This document shows positions 9,315 through 19,102 of a DNA stretch of 64,000 nt, in pieces. The position numbers and the translations under genes were made by a program. The stretch comes from Desulfosudis oleivorans (lineage in GTDB: Bacteria > Desulfobacterota > Desulfobacteria > Desulfobacterales > SURF-7). Within the stretch, counting starts at the first letter, position 1. Each line of letters begins with the position of its first letter. The stretch covers positions 186,001-250,000 of the forward strand of contig DYJC01000001.1 in NCBI GenBank assembly GCA_020723305.1, read 5' to 3'. The notes under the pieces are model-generated. The model did not search any database, was not told where the DNA came from, and saw only the letters and a program-made list of their open reading frames with translations.

Positions 9315-9707
9315 GCAAGTCCAGTTTTTTGATCAATAATAACAAAAATTTGCTGTAAAATATCAGATTGAATCGTGAATGCACCGGGATCAGAATCATT
9401 TATGGGCGCTTCCACGCGATAACCGTTACCCTATTACCCCAGAGCCTGTCTTTAAGTCAATATGAATGTTTTCCCTTTTGAATATTGAAATAATATGAAA
9501 AATCATTGTAAAACAGCCTGAAAGAAAGTAATCAGATGGACAGATCAGCCAACAGCCTGGTAAAAACTGGACACCCGGTCCAGCATGACACCAATAAGTT
9601 AATTTGGTCAATCCGATAAAAGCCGAACAGGCAGTAAAACTATGTGCTATCCATAGGTAAACTGAAAATCAACTCTTTTAATAGTATTTGAAAGGAGCAG
9701 CGCTTTC
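9315..9707. other. Divergent intergenic region (hisS / DUF2520 gene)
   Basis: 393 bases between divergent genes, so it must hold both promoters. I see no convincing -35/-10 pair, hairpin or RNA motif. The only clear signal is the GAAAGGAG ribosome binding site in front of the gene at 9708. Confidence 0.5.
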
Positions 9708-10592
9708 ATGAAAGAATCGTTTGCAATCGTCGGGTGTGGAAAGCTTGGATGCGCATTGGCAAAACAGATGAAATCTTCAGGGTATCCACTGGCAGGTCTG
9801 GCGAGCAAAAACATTATATCTGCCCAACAGGCAGCAGACGAAATAGGAACGGATATCTTCAGTGACAAGCCATGGGAGATAACCCGATCCGCTGATGTGG
9901 TTTTTATCACAACGCCCGATGGTCAGATTGAGGCAGCCGCCACCCTTCTGGCTGAAAATAAAGGGTTGAAGAAAAATGCAGTAGTATTGCATTGCAGCGG
10001 GTCCCAGCCGTCCACGATTCTGATGGCAGCAAAAAAATGCGGGGTTTCCATCGGCTCTCTCCATCCTCTGCAAAGCTTTGCCTCAAGCCGTGCAGAGGGG
10101 AATCCGTTTCAAAATATCATCGCAGCCATAGAAGGAGAAGCAGAAGCGGTTGCACTGGCCAGACAGATTGCACAGGATCTGGGGGCAACCTGTTTTTTTA
10201 TCAAAACCCATGCAAAAACTGCATACCATGCTGCCGCAGTGGTGGCCTCCAACTATCTGGTCACCCTTCAGGATATGGCATTCAAGCTGTTACAGATTGC
10301 CGGCATTCCGCCGGAAAATGCGTTTCAGGTTCTGAAGCCATTGATCCATGGCACTCTTTTCAACATTGAAAAAAAAGGCACGGAAAAAGCACTGACCGGC
10401 CCGATTGTTCGGGGGGATACGGAAACCATCCGTACCCATATTGATGAGATTCTCCGGATGGCCCCGGACCTGCTCAATCTGTATCAGACCATAGGAAGAT
10501 ATACGGTGAATATTGCGGAATCCGGCGGCAATATCACAAAAGAAAGAGCCCGGGAATTGATTCAGATATTGTCTGAAAAAAAATCATCCTGA
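9708..10592 (+). CDS. Rossmann-fold and DUF2520 domain protein
   Basis: 294 residues. The N-terminal NAD(P)-binding domain has the nucleotide loop FAIVGCGKLGCALA and then DVVFITTPDGQIE. The middle motif HCSGSQPSTIL ... SLHPLQSFAS is diagnostic of DUF2520 proteins. The helical C-terminal domain resembles that of ProC/6-phosphogluconate-type dehydrogenases (YHAAAVVASNYLVTL). It is probably a cytoplasmic oxidoreductase of unknown substrate; these proteins are sometimes annotated near pantothenate genes, but none is present here. A GAAAGGAG site precedes the ATG. It ends 7 bases from the convergent propeller gene. Confidence 0.85.
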   Translation: MKESFAIVGCGKLGCALAKQMKSSGYPLAGLASKNIISAQQAADEIGTDIFSDKPWEITRSADVVFITTPDGQIEAAATLLAENKGLKKNAVVLHCSGSQPSTILMAAKKCGVSIGSLHPLQSFASSRAEGNPFQNIIAAIEGEAEAVALARQIAQDLGATCFFIKTHAKTAYHAAAVVASNYLVTLQDMAFKLLQIAGIPPENAFQVLKPLIHGTLFNIEKKGTEKALTGPIVRGDTETIRTHIDEILRMAPDLLNLYQTIGRYTVNIAESGGNITKERARELIQILSEKKSS

Positions 10593-10599
10593 TTCATCT

Positions 10600-12147
10600 T
10601 TACCTCTCATTCAGGCAACCGAGGAAACAACCTCCCTTTGCGTTGCTGCCGGAACTGCTGCCTGTTGAAGCCGGCACACTCTCTGTCTGTGCGTCCCTAA
10701 AGCCGGGGCCTCCGATATCCATGATCTTACCATCCAGGGTATACACATCATCCCCGCGCTTTCCATCAATAAAATGGAGGGTAACCACATTGCCATCGAT
10801 TTCAGCCCCGGTCTCTCCGTTAAACATGAATTCATACCAGTGATCCTGGGGCTGATCCGGTGTCGGCCCATATTTGTAATAGGTTGCCGGAGCCGCATCC
10901 TCTGGGAAATAGAGGGAGACAAATGCACTCTTTCCTGCCCCGACACCTTCAATTGTAAAACCGATCAGACCATAGATAAAATCCAGATCCGATGGGGTAG
11001 CCGAAGAGGATGGAATATCATTAATCGTCAACCCTGTGATTTTTGTACCTTGTGACGAGACAACCGTCAGATATTCGCCATCGGATAATGGAAGGGACTC
11101 GACATTATCCTGACTGTCATCTGGAACCCCATCGTCATTCATATCCTCATCCGATAGGTCTTCATCCGGGGTATCCTCTGCATCCGGCAGACTGCTTTCC
11201 GTGTCGAACTCACTAACACCTGCAGACGTACTGATCCATATATGTCCATCCATATCTATGGCAACAGCTGTCACCTGATTACTGATCAGGCCATCTGCTT
11301 TTGTGTATCCAGTCCAGCTATCCTCAAAGAAATCACTGACTCCTCCACCATAGCAGCCAAACCATTTATGCCCGGCCTTATCAACGGCAATATCATTGAC
11401 AAGATCCGCTGCAAGACCATCCTGGGTCCGATAGGTTGTCCAGGTGCTGCCGTTATACAAACTGACCCCGTTATCGGTTCCAAACCATCTGTTTCCGGAA
11501 TCATCCACCTCAATCGCGTTCACCTTGTTGTGAGCAAGCCCGGTTGCAGTGGTATAGGTTGTCCATTTATTTCCATTCAACCGGCTCACACCCTGATTGG
11601 TACCGAACCAGATATTTCCCGATGCATCGGTAGTGATCACATTCACTAAATTTCCTGCAAGACCGGTCTTATCCGTATAAACAAGCCATCCATTTCCATC
11701 ATAACTGCATGCCCCCTGAGTGGTGCCGAACCATTTCACCCCGGAGCTGTCAATTGCCAAGGCTCGGACCTGATTGCTGACCAGTCCGTCTGCTGTGGTA
11801 AAGCTGACCCAGCCCAAGCCATCAAATCGGCTTACACCACCCAGGGTGGCGAACCATCTGTTGTTGTTTCCGTCAATGGCAATGTCCATCACTACCGAAT
11901 TTATCAGGCCATTTTTGGTTGTAAACTGAACAAAGGTTCCGTCACTGCGTTTGATACGCCAGACGCCGGTTGTGCTGCCGATCCAGATATAATCCCCGTC
12001 CGGTTGTATGCAGATCGCATTTTGAATATAGTCATGAACCTTCCAGGTACCGGCGTCAGCGGTTGAAGGGTAAAAAAAGGAACTAGCCGGAAACAACAGT
12101 ACAGCCAATACAAGAATTCTGAATTCCGGATATTTTCTGTTTTTCAT
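10600..12147 (-). CDS. Exported beta-propeller protein with choice-of-anchor U domain
   Basis: 515 residues from the ATG at 12147 (RBS AGAGGG 5 bases upstream; an in-frame start 10 codons earlier has no such site). A signal peptide is followed by about seven repeats of about 40 residues of the pattern (N)xWFGTxxGVSxxxGxxWxxYTxxxGLxxNxVxxIxxD, the propeller repeats of two-component sensor domains, here without a kinase. An Asp/Glu-rich linker (DTPDEDLSDEDMNDDGVPDD) leads to a domain ending in YYKYGP...WYEF...GAEIDGN..TLHFIDGKRGDD..GGPG, which matches choice-of-anchor U. The C-terminus GGCFLGC with two cysteines may be an anchoring tail. It is probably a surface protein; ligand unknown. Confidence 0.8.
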   Translation of the reverse strand: MKNRKYPEFRILVLAVLLFPASSFFYPSTADAGTWKVHDYIQNAICIQPDGDYIWIGSTTGVWRIKRSDGTFVQFTTKNGLINSVVMDIAIDGNNNRWFATLGGVSRFDGLGWVSFTTADGLVSNQVRALAIDSSGVKWFGTTQGACSYDGNGWLVYTDKTGLAGNLVNVITTDASGNIWFGTNQGVSRLNGNKWTTYTTATGLAHNKVNAIEVDDSGNRWFGTDNGVSLYNGSTWTTYRTQDGLAADLVNDIAVDKAGHKWFGCYGGGVSDFFEDSWTGYTKADGLISNQVTAVAIDMDGHIWISTSAGVSEFDTESSLPDAEDTPDEDLSDEDMNDDGVPDDSQDNVESLPLSDGEYLTVVSSQGTKITGLTINDIPSSSATPSDLDFIYGLIGFTIEGVGAGKSAFVSLYFPEDAAPATYYKYGPTPDQPQDHWYEFMFNGETGAEIDGNVVTLHFIDGKRGDDVYTLDGKIMDIGGPGFRDAQTESVPASTGSSSGSNAKGGCFLGCLNER

Positions 12148-12382
12148 ATGCCCTCTTGAAAAGATAAATTTATTCAACCAATTCCCATGAGAGGGGAATT
12201 TTAACAGTTTTTCATCTTTGGATAGCCAGATAAGATAGCAATTGGCATACCAATCCTGAAAAGATATGAAAAAATATTGAAAAACAAATGGTTAGGATGC
12301 TGCTTCATCCAGGGCATAAAAGTCTGGAATGATGAATTCATGAAAAACCGGCAGTTATTTCCTATCCCGGAAAGATTGTCAC

Positions 12383-15364
12383 TTATATCTTATGCAATGA
12401 AAGCGCTTTCTCTCCCAGCTTCTGATTGGACGCCAGGATCTTATCTTCGCCGGATATGACGGCAATGGCATGCTGGTCTTCTCTATAATGAAAATACTTT
12501 TCAGATACACTCATGACCTTCTTGCGGTTAACCTGAACCAGATTCTTCTTGAATTTTATCCGGGTATCATCGGATAGGGAAATGATTTTTCGAAAAAATG
12601 CCTTGCGTCCGGCAACACCCGGAGTATCGGGCTTATCAATTTCCGAACATACCTGAAAAATCGCCTCTTTGATGTCCTCTTCATCATACTTTCCGGATCG
12701 GATAAATTCCGGTACCTCTTTGAATGCATTCAAAGTTTGAAGGATATGGGGGTCACGATAGGAGGCATAACCGAACAGACCGTCTTCGGAATTGTAAACA
12801 GCAAATCCTCCGTAAGCGCCTCCCTTTTCACGGATCTCCCGGTGGAGATACATGGAACGTATCAATTTGGAAATGACCGAAAGCACCGGCGCATCCGGAT
12901 GGTTCATTCTGACGGTCTTGAACATCCCTGCGACAAAAGATACGGCAGAGGAGGTGCTCCACCCCTCCCTCGGAAGCTCCGAATCGATTGAAATCGAAGG
13001 CATCCTGAAAAAATCGGATGTTCCATCCGGAATCCCTTCATAAACAGACTGAACAAGGTCAATGCCGGATGACAACATACTTTCATCTCCGATAAGCGCT
13101 GTTCTGAGATTTGCGGATTGAAACAATGACTTTCCGATCCGGGAGAGATCCTGGGCCAGCTTCTGAAGTTCTGTATCTGTCTGTTGCGTTCCCATAAATT
13201 TCTGCGTGATGCTCTGTATTGTTTTCAACTGATGTACGCCATTCCACAATTCACCCAGAGCGGCTGACGGCGTAAAGTTTCTGGATGCCAGAGATATGGC
13301 CAGTCTGTGACCGTTGTTGACGATCATGGATTCCATGCCGGCCTGGTATTCCAGTAGTAAACTCTTCAACCGGTTCAGATCGGAAAAATCAACCCTGCCG
13401 AAAAGCTCTGCAATGATCCCGAACATCTTCTCAAGGTTGCGAACCAGACATTTGCCTCCAAAGGACACAAACGGCAGGCTCTCATTATCCGGCCCGAAGC
13501 TTGTTCGCGCCTGCGGTGACAGGCCAACGCCACCGGTATACAAGTCGATCAACTGAGCCATCTCCGTATAATCATGATCTTTTGTTCCGACCCGTGTAAA
13601 AGAAGAACAGAAAAACGGCAGCAGAGGGATCAGATCCTTTTCCACTCCTCCGGCTCCGGCTGCTGCAGAAAAATAAAAAATTCCGGATGTGGGCTGCTCA
13701 TAACATTCCGATACAGCACCCGGATAGGCATCCGATGCTTTTACAATGGAAACATCCGGAGGGATATCCTCTCGTGACAGGGTCGGAAGACAGGTCAGAT
13801 CTTCCTCCATATCCTGTAACCGGACCAGTTTTTCCGTATACTGTTTGATGGTTTCCAGATCTTCCGGAGCAAGTTTTTCCTGTATCGCTTCCAGCTCTTT
13901 CCGCACTCGTTTCTTCTCTGCTTCAGCCATCTGACCATCCGGCTTGAGCAAAAGGCGGACACGATGGTTGTTATCCAGAAAATGCTGCCGGATCTTGTTT
14001 TCAAAAAACGGTTCCTTTGCAAGCTTTTCCCATATCTGATTCAAATCCGAATCCAGCAGCAGTATATTTTCCGGATCTCCTCCGTGAAACCAGTTACTGG
14101 ACATGGAAAGCAACAGCTTGATGCCATATGGATGGGGGGAGTTTGTCACTTCTTTTCGATGGAATTCGATCTGATGGATCGCAGATTCAATCATCTGCCG
14201 GGGTACTCCGTTTGTTGCCAGATCGTTCAGCACCGAGAAGATCAGTTCTTCAATCCTGTCTTCACTTTCTGCAGACACGCCTTTGAGTCCGCAGGAAAAA
14301 AGCGTATCCCGATTATCCGCATCAAACCCGGTGCCATCGCTCAGGGCTGTTCCAATCCCGGATTCAATCAAGGCCTTCCGCAAAGGGGATGCGGAATTCC
14401 CGAGCAGGATCTGTTCCAGGAGAAAAAGTGACAGAATTTCGAAAGAATCCTTGATATCGGCTGTCAGCCAGGCCAGGGCAACCTGACACTTTCCGGAATG
14501 GTCTTCATTCGGGTCCAATGGGTATGAATAGGATACCTGAACCGGTTTCTTCCATCGGGGTTGAGATGGAACATCGGTCTGGGGGTCGATTGAATCAAAC
14601 CGGCTGAGAATTTTCTCTTCGATCAACCGGAGATGATCCTGTAACGGCAGGCTCCCGTATGTATAAAAAAAAGCGTTGCTCGGATGATAATGCTGTTTAT
14701 GGAACGCTTTCATCTGTTCATGGGTCAGTTCCGGAATCACGGAGGGATCTCCGCCGGAATTAAACCGGTAGGTTGTTTCCGGGTACAGGGCGTTTAAAAG
14801 AGACCGGACCATAACCTGATCCTGGGATGACATGGCTCCCTTCATCTCATTATATACTACCCCTTTATAAACGAGCCTGGATTGTTCATCCAGCTCCATG
14901 CGATGCCCTTCCTGCATGAAACTGAGGACCTCAATGTTCGGGAAAAAAGCAGCATCCAGGTACACATCCATCAGGTTATAATAATCTTTTTGATTCTGAG
15001 TCGTAAACGGATACATGGTCCAGTCCGATGCCGTAAATGCATTCATGAATGTATTCAGGCTTCTTTTGATCATGGAAAAAAAAGGATCGCGTACCGGAAA
15101 TTTTCTGGAACCGCACAAAACCGTATGTTCCAGAATGTGTGCGACACCCGTTGAATCCTTTGGAACAGTCTTGAAGGCTACTGCGAATGTGTTTTCCCTG
15201 TCATCATTTGCAATATGGATGTGCTGTGCTCCGGTTGCCTTGTGCAGCAACCGATAATAAATAGCGTTAATCTCATCAAGTCCGGCGGTTCGGGTAACAA
15301 CATAGCCGCCAATCACATCTCCTTCACGTAATGCAACATTTCCGGTTGTAGAATGATTCTTCAT
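12383..15364 (-). CDS. M16C family zinc metalloprotease (presequence-protease/insulinase type)
   Basis: 993 residues, the usual length for the single-chain M16C family (PreP/Cym1/falcilysin). The inverted zinc motif H76-I-L-E79-H80 is followed by TVLCGSRKFPVRDPFFSM and NAFTASDWTMYPF, all typical of M16C, which degrade short unfolded peptides inside a closed two-half chamber. A central M16C-associated domain and a second inactive half follow (LIRSMYLHREIREKGGAYGGFA). No signal peptide is seen, so it is probably cytoplasmic. AAGGAG lies upstream but about 20 bases from the ATG. It is monocistronic. Confidence 0.92.
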   Translation of the reverse strand: MKNHSTTGNVALREGDVIGGYVVTRTAGLDEINAIYYRLLHKATGAQHIHIANDDRENTFAVAFKTVPKDSTGVAHILEHTVLCGSRKFPVRDPFFSMIKRSLNTFMNAFTASDWTMYPFTTQNQKDYYNLMDVYLDAAFFPNIEVLSFMQEGHRMELDEQSRLVYKGVVYNEMKGAMSSQDQVMVRSLLNALYPETTYRFNSGGDPSVIPELTHEQMKAFHKQHYHPSNAFFYTYGSLPLQDHLRLIEEKILSRFDSIDPQTDVPSQPRWKKPVQVSYSYPLDPNEDHSGKCQVALAWLTADIKDSFEILSLFLLEQILLGNSASPLRKALIESGIGTALSDGTGFDADNRDTLFSCGLKGVSAESEDRIEELIFSVLNDLATNGVPRQMIESAIHQIEFHRKEVTNSPHPYGIKLLLSMSSNWFHGGDPENILLLDSDLNQIWEKLAKEPFFENKIRQHFLDNNHRVRLLLKPDGQMAEAEKKRVRKELEAIQEKLAPEDLETIKQYTEKLVRLQDMEEDLTCLPTLSREDIPPDVSIVKASDAYPGAVSECYEQPTSGIFYFSAAAGAGGVEKDLIPLLPFFCSSFTRVGTKDHDYTEMAQLIDLYTGGVGLSPQARTSFGPDNESLPFVSFGGKCLVRNLEKMFGIIAELFGRVDFSDLNRLKSLLLEYQAGMESMIVNNGHRLAISLASRNFTPSAALGELWNGVHQLKTIQSITQKFMGTQQTDTELQKLAQDLSRIGKSLFQSANLRTALIGDESMLSSGIDLVQSVYEGIPDGTSDFFRMPSISIDSELPREGWSTSSAVSFVAGMFKTVRMNHPDAPVLSVISKLIRSMYLHREIREKGGAYGGFAVYNSEDGLFGYASYRDPHILQTLNAFKEVPEFIRSGKYDEEDIKEAIFQVCSEIDKPDTPGVAGRKAFFRKIISLSDDTRIKFKKNLVQVNRKKVMSVSEKYFHYREDQHAIAVISGEDKILASNQKLGEKALSLHKI

Positions 15365-15618
15365 ATTGGATTAAGGTACTCCTTATATATTTAAAATATT
15401 TCTTGGAAATAACAAACTCTGACAACAAAATTTACGTTTTTTCGGCTTGTACTGCCTTTCGAGCCTCCTTTTTGATCACAAACGAGGGGAATGCATCAAG
15501 GGGGATAATAAAAATGGTTCATGCAAGCGTTCAATCCCTACTGAATCCGGGGATAAAAGTCAAGTTCCGAATCCGGGCAGGACGTGGACGAGTGACCGCA
15601 TTTGGCGTGCTATTTTAT

Positions 15619-15660
15619 TAAATTCCCCCCTTGAGGGCTTAGGGGGGTGTCGATCCATTT
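15619..15660. repeat. C/G-rich dispersed repeat, partial copy
   Basis: AAATTCCCCCCTTGAGGG followed by CTTAGGGGGGTGTCGATCC is the same unit as at 224-266, with the central G run shortened. Confidence 0.65.
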
Positions 15661-15752
15661 TTGAATGGAAGCATTTATAAATTTATCAGGTATTACATTC
15701 ATTAATACCGCTTCATGAATAATTGTAAGACTGCGTCGTTCAAACTCATGAA

Positions 15753-15870
15753 TAAGGGCTCGTAAGCAAAAAACAGGATTGCAAAATTAAAGAAATGTTC
15801 GAGCCAGCCACCTGAACTTGAATCAAGTCACAACCGGAGAGAGAAGCTGTTTTTTGCTAACGATCCCTAA
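15753..15870. repeat. MITE-like palindromic element, single copy
   Basis: A 24-base left end (15753-15776, core AGCAAAAAACAG) and its inverted partner (15847-15870, core CTGTTTTTTGCT) match at 21 of 24 positions and enclose about 70 bases with no coding potential. The size and end structure fit a small non-autonomous element or large hairpin. No target duplication is obvious and no second copy was found in the window. Confidence 0.5.
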
Positions 15871-16712
15871 TCCATTCAGACAGTGAACGACTCCGCTATA
15901 AAATCATTCATTCCGCTGTAGGCTGGAATTTTTGCTATCTATTGCCGTAAGTGACGTAATCATCGTGACGACGTTGCTGCCATCTTTTTCTTTTTGATGC
16001 TGTCGCAATAACCGCCATGTTTCAAAACGATCAATATGTAATGGAAATTGGCATGCTGAATTTACATACCAAAATTGTTGATTTCAACGAATATGTACTT
16101 TCTGGAATATCGATTTTTAGGGATATTCGACTTGCCGATCTCAGATGTATGTTTTCAAAAAATTCCAGATACCTTATTTCAATCGCTGAACTCCAGCATC
16201 GCCTGAGCTGATTTTTTCTTTTCAGGATCGGAGAGGTTTTATGAGCCTGCATTCTTGGCTTAAAATGCTCTTTTTCACGCCCAAAACATCGCTTTAAGAT
16301 AAAATATCGCCGCCTTTTTAACCCTAAACCCTTGTCAGATTGGCGTTAAGCTTGGTCCGACAAGAAATCAAAGAAATCAAATACTTTCTGGATGACCCCA
16401 GAATTCCCAGAATTCAGAATTTCCCTTTAAAAACACATTTCACACTTGCAAAAAAAACAAAAAATCTGGTACCCTCACTCAAATCATTCATTCTGGAAGC
16501 TAAAACGATGACCGAGCTGATCGAGCGTTGTTCAAAATAGCATCGAAAGGCGTCCTTGGGCTTACATTTTGCTGATGTTTTTGTACCTGGTTTTGTCGGT
16601 CCTCCATACCTTTTTTGTTGTTTCTGGTCTGGTTGTGATAAATGGTTAAAATTAAGGGCAATGTCCCCTGAATTAAAAATAGGCTTTATACATAAAAACA
16701 TAAGGTATAAAA

Positions 16713-16958
16713 ATGGAATCTGTTAAAATAGTTAACGAAATTAAAAAGCTGCCGCCGGAAGCCCAGCAGCAGGTTTTCGACTTTATCGCGTTTATGAAAA
16801 ACCGTTACAGACGCACGTTGAATAAAAAACGTCCTCAAAAGGTCAACCTTGCCAGTGAAACTTTTATCGGCATATGGAAAGATCGCGATGACATGAAAGA
16901 CAGCCGTAATTGGCTCCGTCGAATTCGAAAATCAGAGTGGAGTGACCCAAATGTCTGA
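16713..16958 (+). CDS. DUF2281-type antitoxin (VapB-like)
   Basis: 81 residues. The N-terminus (ESVKIVNEIKKLPPEAQQQVFDFIAFMK) is the DUF2281 signature seen in antitoxins paired with PIN-domain toxins. The C-terminal half is basic and ends in WLRRIRKSEW, which would wrap the toxin. Its last 8 bases overlap the toxin start (ATGTCTGA), giving translational coupling with antitoxin first. As a family, such antitoxins bind the toxin active site and repress their own promoter. Confidence 0.85.
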   Translation: MESVKIVNEIKKLPPEAQQQVFDFIAFMKNRYRRTLNKKRPQKVNLASETFIGIWKDRDDMKDSRNWLRRIRKSEWSDPNV

Positions 16959-17352
16959 TATGGTCGTTATCGATACGGATATTTTGATTGATGCAGGCCG
17001 AGGAGTAAATGAGGCAGTGGATTGTCTGAAACGGATCGAGCAAAAATCTGATATTGCTATCAGCGTTGTTACTCAAATGAAATTGATTATCGGCTGTCGG
17101 AACAGGGATGAACTTCTGTCATTGGAACTTTTTTTAAAGCGATCTCAAATTTTAAAAATAGATGAAGCCATTTCTGATAAATCTGTTGAACTTCTGAAAC
17201 AATACCGTTTAAGCCATGGGCTGCTCATTGCCGATGCACTCATAGCAGCTACGGCAATAGTGACCGACCACCAATTTGTATCCAAAAACCAAAAAGATTA
17301 TCGATTTATAGAAGGCCTTCAACTTCTCCCCTATCCAAATCCATTCGATTGA
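16951..17352 (+). CDS. VapC-like PIN-domain toxin with altered active site (E44K)
   Basis: 133 residues from the ATG at 16951, which has GGAG 8 bases upstream; a GTG at 16942 in the same frame is the alternative. PIN hallmarks: VIDTDILID (Asp8) at the N-terminus, SVVTQMKLIIGCRN, ADALIAATA with the third acidic residue, and NQKDYRFIEGL near the end. VapC toxins are Mg-dependent RNases cutting tRNA or rRNA. In the family the second block reads T-x-x-E-L-x-x-G, with Glu binding the metal; here the codon at 17080-17082 is AAA (Lys44), one transition from GAA. The toxin is therefore probably weakened or dead while the frame is intact. Confidence 0.85.
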   Translation: MSDMVVIDTDILIDAGRGVNEAVDCLKRIEQKSDIAISVVTQMKLIIGCRNRDELLSLELFLKRSQILKIDEAISDKSVELLKQYRLSHGLLIADALIAATAIVTDHQFVSKNQKDYRFIEGLQLLPYPNPFD

Positions 17353-17410
17353 AGCCAAGTCTGACTTTCCTCTTTTTGACAGCATAAACCCGGGAAAAAC
17401 CTTCAAAGCA

Positions 17411-18328
17411 TCAGCTCGCCAGCCGTTTTAAAGAAAACACCCCATCAAGACCGCTGACGGATTTTGGAATTTTTTCATTTCTGGATTGAAACAGATGCTG
17501 AAACCGTTGATAGTTCTGCCGGACAAACTCTTTGGAACCAATGATTCCTGAATCCGTAAAATAACGGGTCCGGTTTTGAAACCGGTCTGCCCTGGTTATC
17601 TGGAATTTTTTTTCACGTTCATTTTTCAACAAACCCGGATCAATCTGCCTGCCTTTTTTGGTATTGATCGCTCCGCTTTCATACACAAACTCCCGGTATT
17701 GCCGCACTCTTTCCTTTGCATCCATAGGCCCGAATTTCTGCAAACCAAAATCAAATGACAGAAACCCATCCTTGTTTTGGGTCTGCAAATGATACCCGAT
17801 GGAACTCCACCGGTATGCTTCGGGCTTCTCCACAATCCCCGCCCTCACCGGATTCAGGTCAATATAGGCCAGACAGTTGATCAGGGTTTCTCCCTGCTCA
17901 ACAATCACGCTTTTATACCGGTCGCCCCACAGTGTCCCCCTCCGGTTATGACGTTTGTTGTAGTACGAAGAAAAAGCCTGTTTGATCTCTTTCATGTACT
18001 TGGGCAAACTGGACAGTTTTTCCCGGTAATATCCCACTTGTCTATCGGATATCTGAAAATCGTCTCCATAAAAAACCCGGCAGCGTTTTCGGACCTCATC
18101 ATCGGAAAAATACTGCTCCGGAAACACCTGAGCAAGAAGGTGAAAATGGTTCCCCATGATGCAGTATCCAAACACCTCCATAAAAAACAGTTTGCTAAAT
18201 TTCTGGATAATTGTAACCAACTCATCCTTTTCGACATCACCGAACGGATAGCCGTCCAGGGCCGTACGGGACATGATATGATAGGCTGTCTTATCCTGAC
18301 TATTGATCATTCTTGCGGTTCTGGGCAT
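17411..18328 (-). CDS. REP-associated tyrosine transposase (RAYT, IS200-like Y1/HUH)
   Basis: 305 residues. An N-terminal RAYT block (MPRTARMINSQDKTAYHIMSRT) is followed by the HUH metal motif GNHFHLL and, after YMKEIKQAFSSYYNKRH, the candidate nucleophilic Tyr. RRGTLWGDRYKSVIVE and YIDLNPVRAGIVE complete the family pattern. Such single-strand transposases act on REP palindromes and are usually single-copy and domesticated. All motifs are intact. No clear REP pair could be delimited, although TGTCCCCT-containing AT-rich stretches lie on both sides (about 16650 and 18423). It sits between the vapBC-like pair and the Rhs fragment. Confidence 0.9.
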   Translation of the reverse strand: MPRTARMINSQDKTAYHIMSRTALDGYPFGDVEKDELVTIIQKFSKLFFMEVFGYCIMGNHFHLLAQVFPEQYFSDDEVRKRCRVFYGDDFQISDRQVGYYREKLSSLPKYMKEIKQAFSSYYNKRHNRRGTLWGDRYKSVIVEQGETLINCLAYIDLNPVRAGIVEKPEAYRWSSIGYHLQTQNKDGFLSFDFGLQKFGPMDAKERVRQYREFVYESGAINTKKGRQIDPGLLKNEREKKFQITRADRFQNRTRYFTDSGIIGSKEFVRQNYQRFQHLFQSRNEKIPKSVSGLDGVFSLKRLAS

Positions 18329-18544
18329 CTGATCCGTTCTCCATGTTATGTTTCTTGCCTGCCTGAGAAAGCCTTCATATAATTACCATTTAATGAAATG
18401 AGAATTAAGCATAAAGAGCCTGTCCCCTATTTTCCCTAATTTTCCCAGGATTACAGAAATCTTCTGCCGAAAAATATTGAGCCGGGCTTACTGAAAATTT
18501 GAATTCAACTCGGTGTGGTTTATTGGACGCTTACGAAAAAAGAA

Positions 18545-18976
18545 TCATATCGGATACATCACGGACACCCCGTCAAGGGGAGACTCTTCGTTCTCATAGT
18601 TATGACAATAAAACCCAAGGCCGATTTTTTTTGACTCAAATCCGTAAGTATTTTTTGTAAAAGTAGGAGATAACATCTCACATAGAGCTTGAATATCTGC
18701 CATATTTTGTTTTTTTAACGAGATATCTTTGATCGTTAATACGGGATCATTATGCTGAACTCTTGTAGAAGCTTCAATAAAATTACATCTCTCATTTTCA
18801 TCATAGAAAATATAAATACCCAAAAGCTTGATATTATCAGTACGATAAATTGATTTCTTTGATTTATAAAAACAATTTATAGGATATCTATTCTGTGACC
18901 AAACTTCCTGTCTTGACATTCCTAACCTATAAGGACCAATTGATTTTCCTGGTACAATTTCAAGTATTTCACTCAT
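18545..18976 (-). CDS. Hypothetical protein, possible immunity protein for the Rhs toxin
   Basis: 143 residues, no signal peptide or membrane segment. The opening (IVPGKSIGPYRLGMSRQEV) has the GxxIGPxxLGMSxxEV pattern common in small proteins that follow polymorphic toxins; the rest (LLGIYIFYDENERCNFIEAS) suggests an alpha/beta fold. It lies 126 bases downstream of the Rhs tip gene on the same strand, the usual place for a cognate immunity gene. Family not recognised, so the function rests on position and this motif. Confidence 0.65.
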   Translation of the reverse strand: MSEILEIVPGKSIGPYRLGMSRQEVWSQNRYPINCFYKSKKSIYRTDNIKLLGIYIFYDENERCNFIEASTRVQHNDPVLTIKDISLKKQNMADIQALCEMLSPTFTKNTYGFESKKIGLGFYCHNYENEESPLDGVSVMYPI

Positions 18977-19102
18977 AAATCACCCTGTTTTAAGTCGCTT
19001 GCAAGTGTACTGAATCTTTTCAGGCGGCAGATAGAAAATTTCGTATCTTTTTTTAACTTCATTTATCATTGAAAAAGCCTTATTGAAAATAAAAAAAAGC
19101 CT

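Larger units (their letters stand above)
15365..16712. other. Gene-poor 1.35-kb stretch with repeats
   Basis: No open frame here has recognisable protein character; the small ones (16017-16211 and 16340-16540 forward, 16414-16701 reverse) lack good ribosome binding sites and family motifs. The stretch holds a C/G-rich repeat (15619-15660), a palindromic MITE-like unit (15753-15870), and AT-rich sequence before the antitoxin gene. AGGGCAATGTCCCCT near 16650 resembles CCTGTCCCCT near 18423 on the far side of the RAYT gene. Confidence 0.6.

Noticed and set aside
16017-16701. Small open frames in the gene-poor stretch (16017-16211, 16340-16540, 16414-16701 reverse)
   Set aside because: AT-rich, no ribosome binding sites, no family resemblance; kept only as part of the intergenic description.
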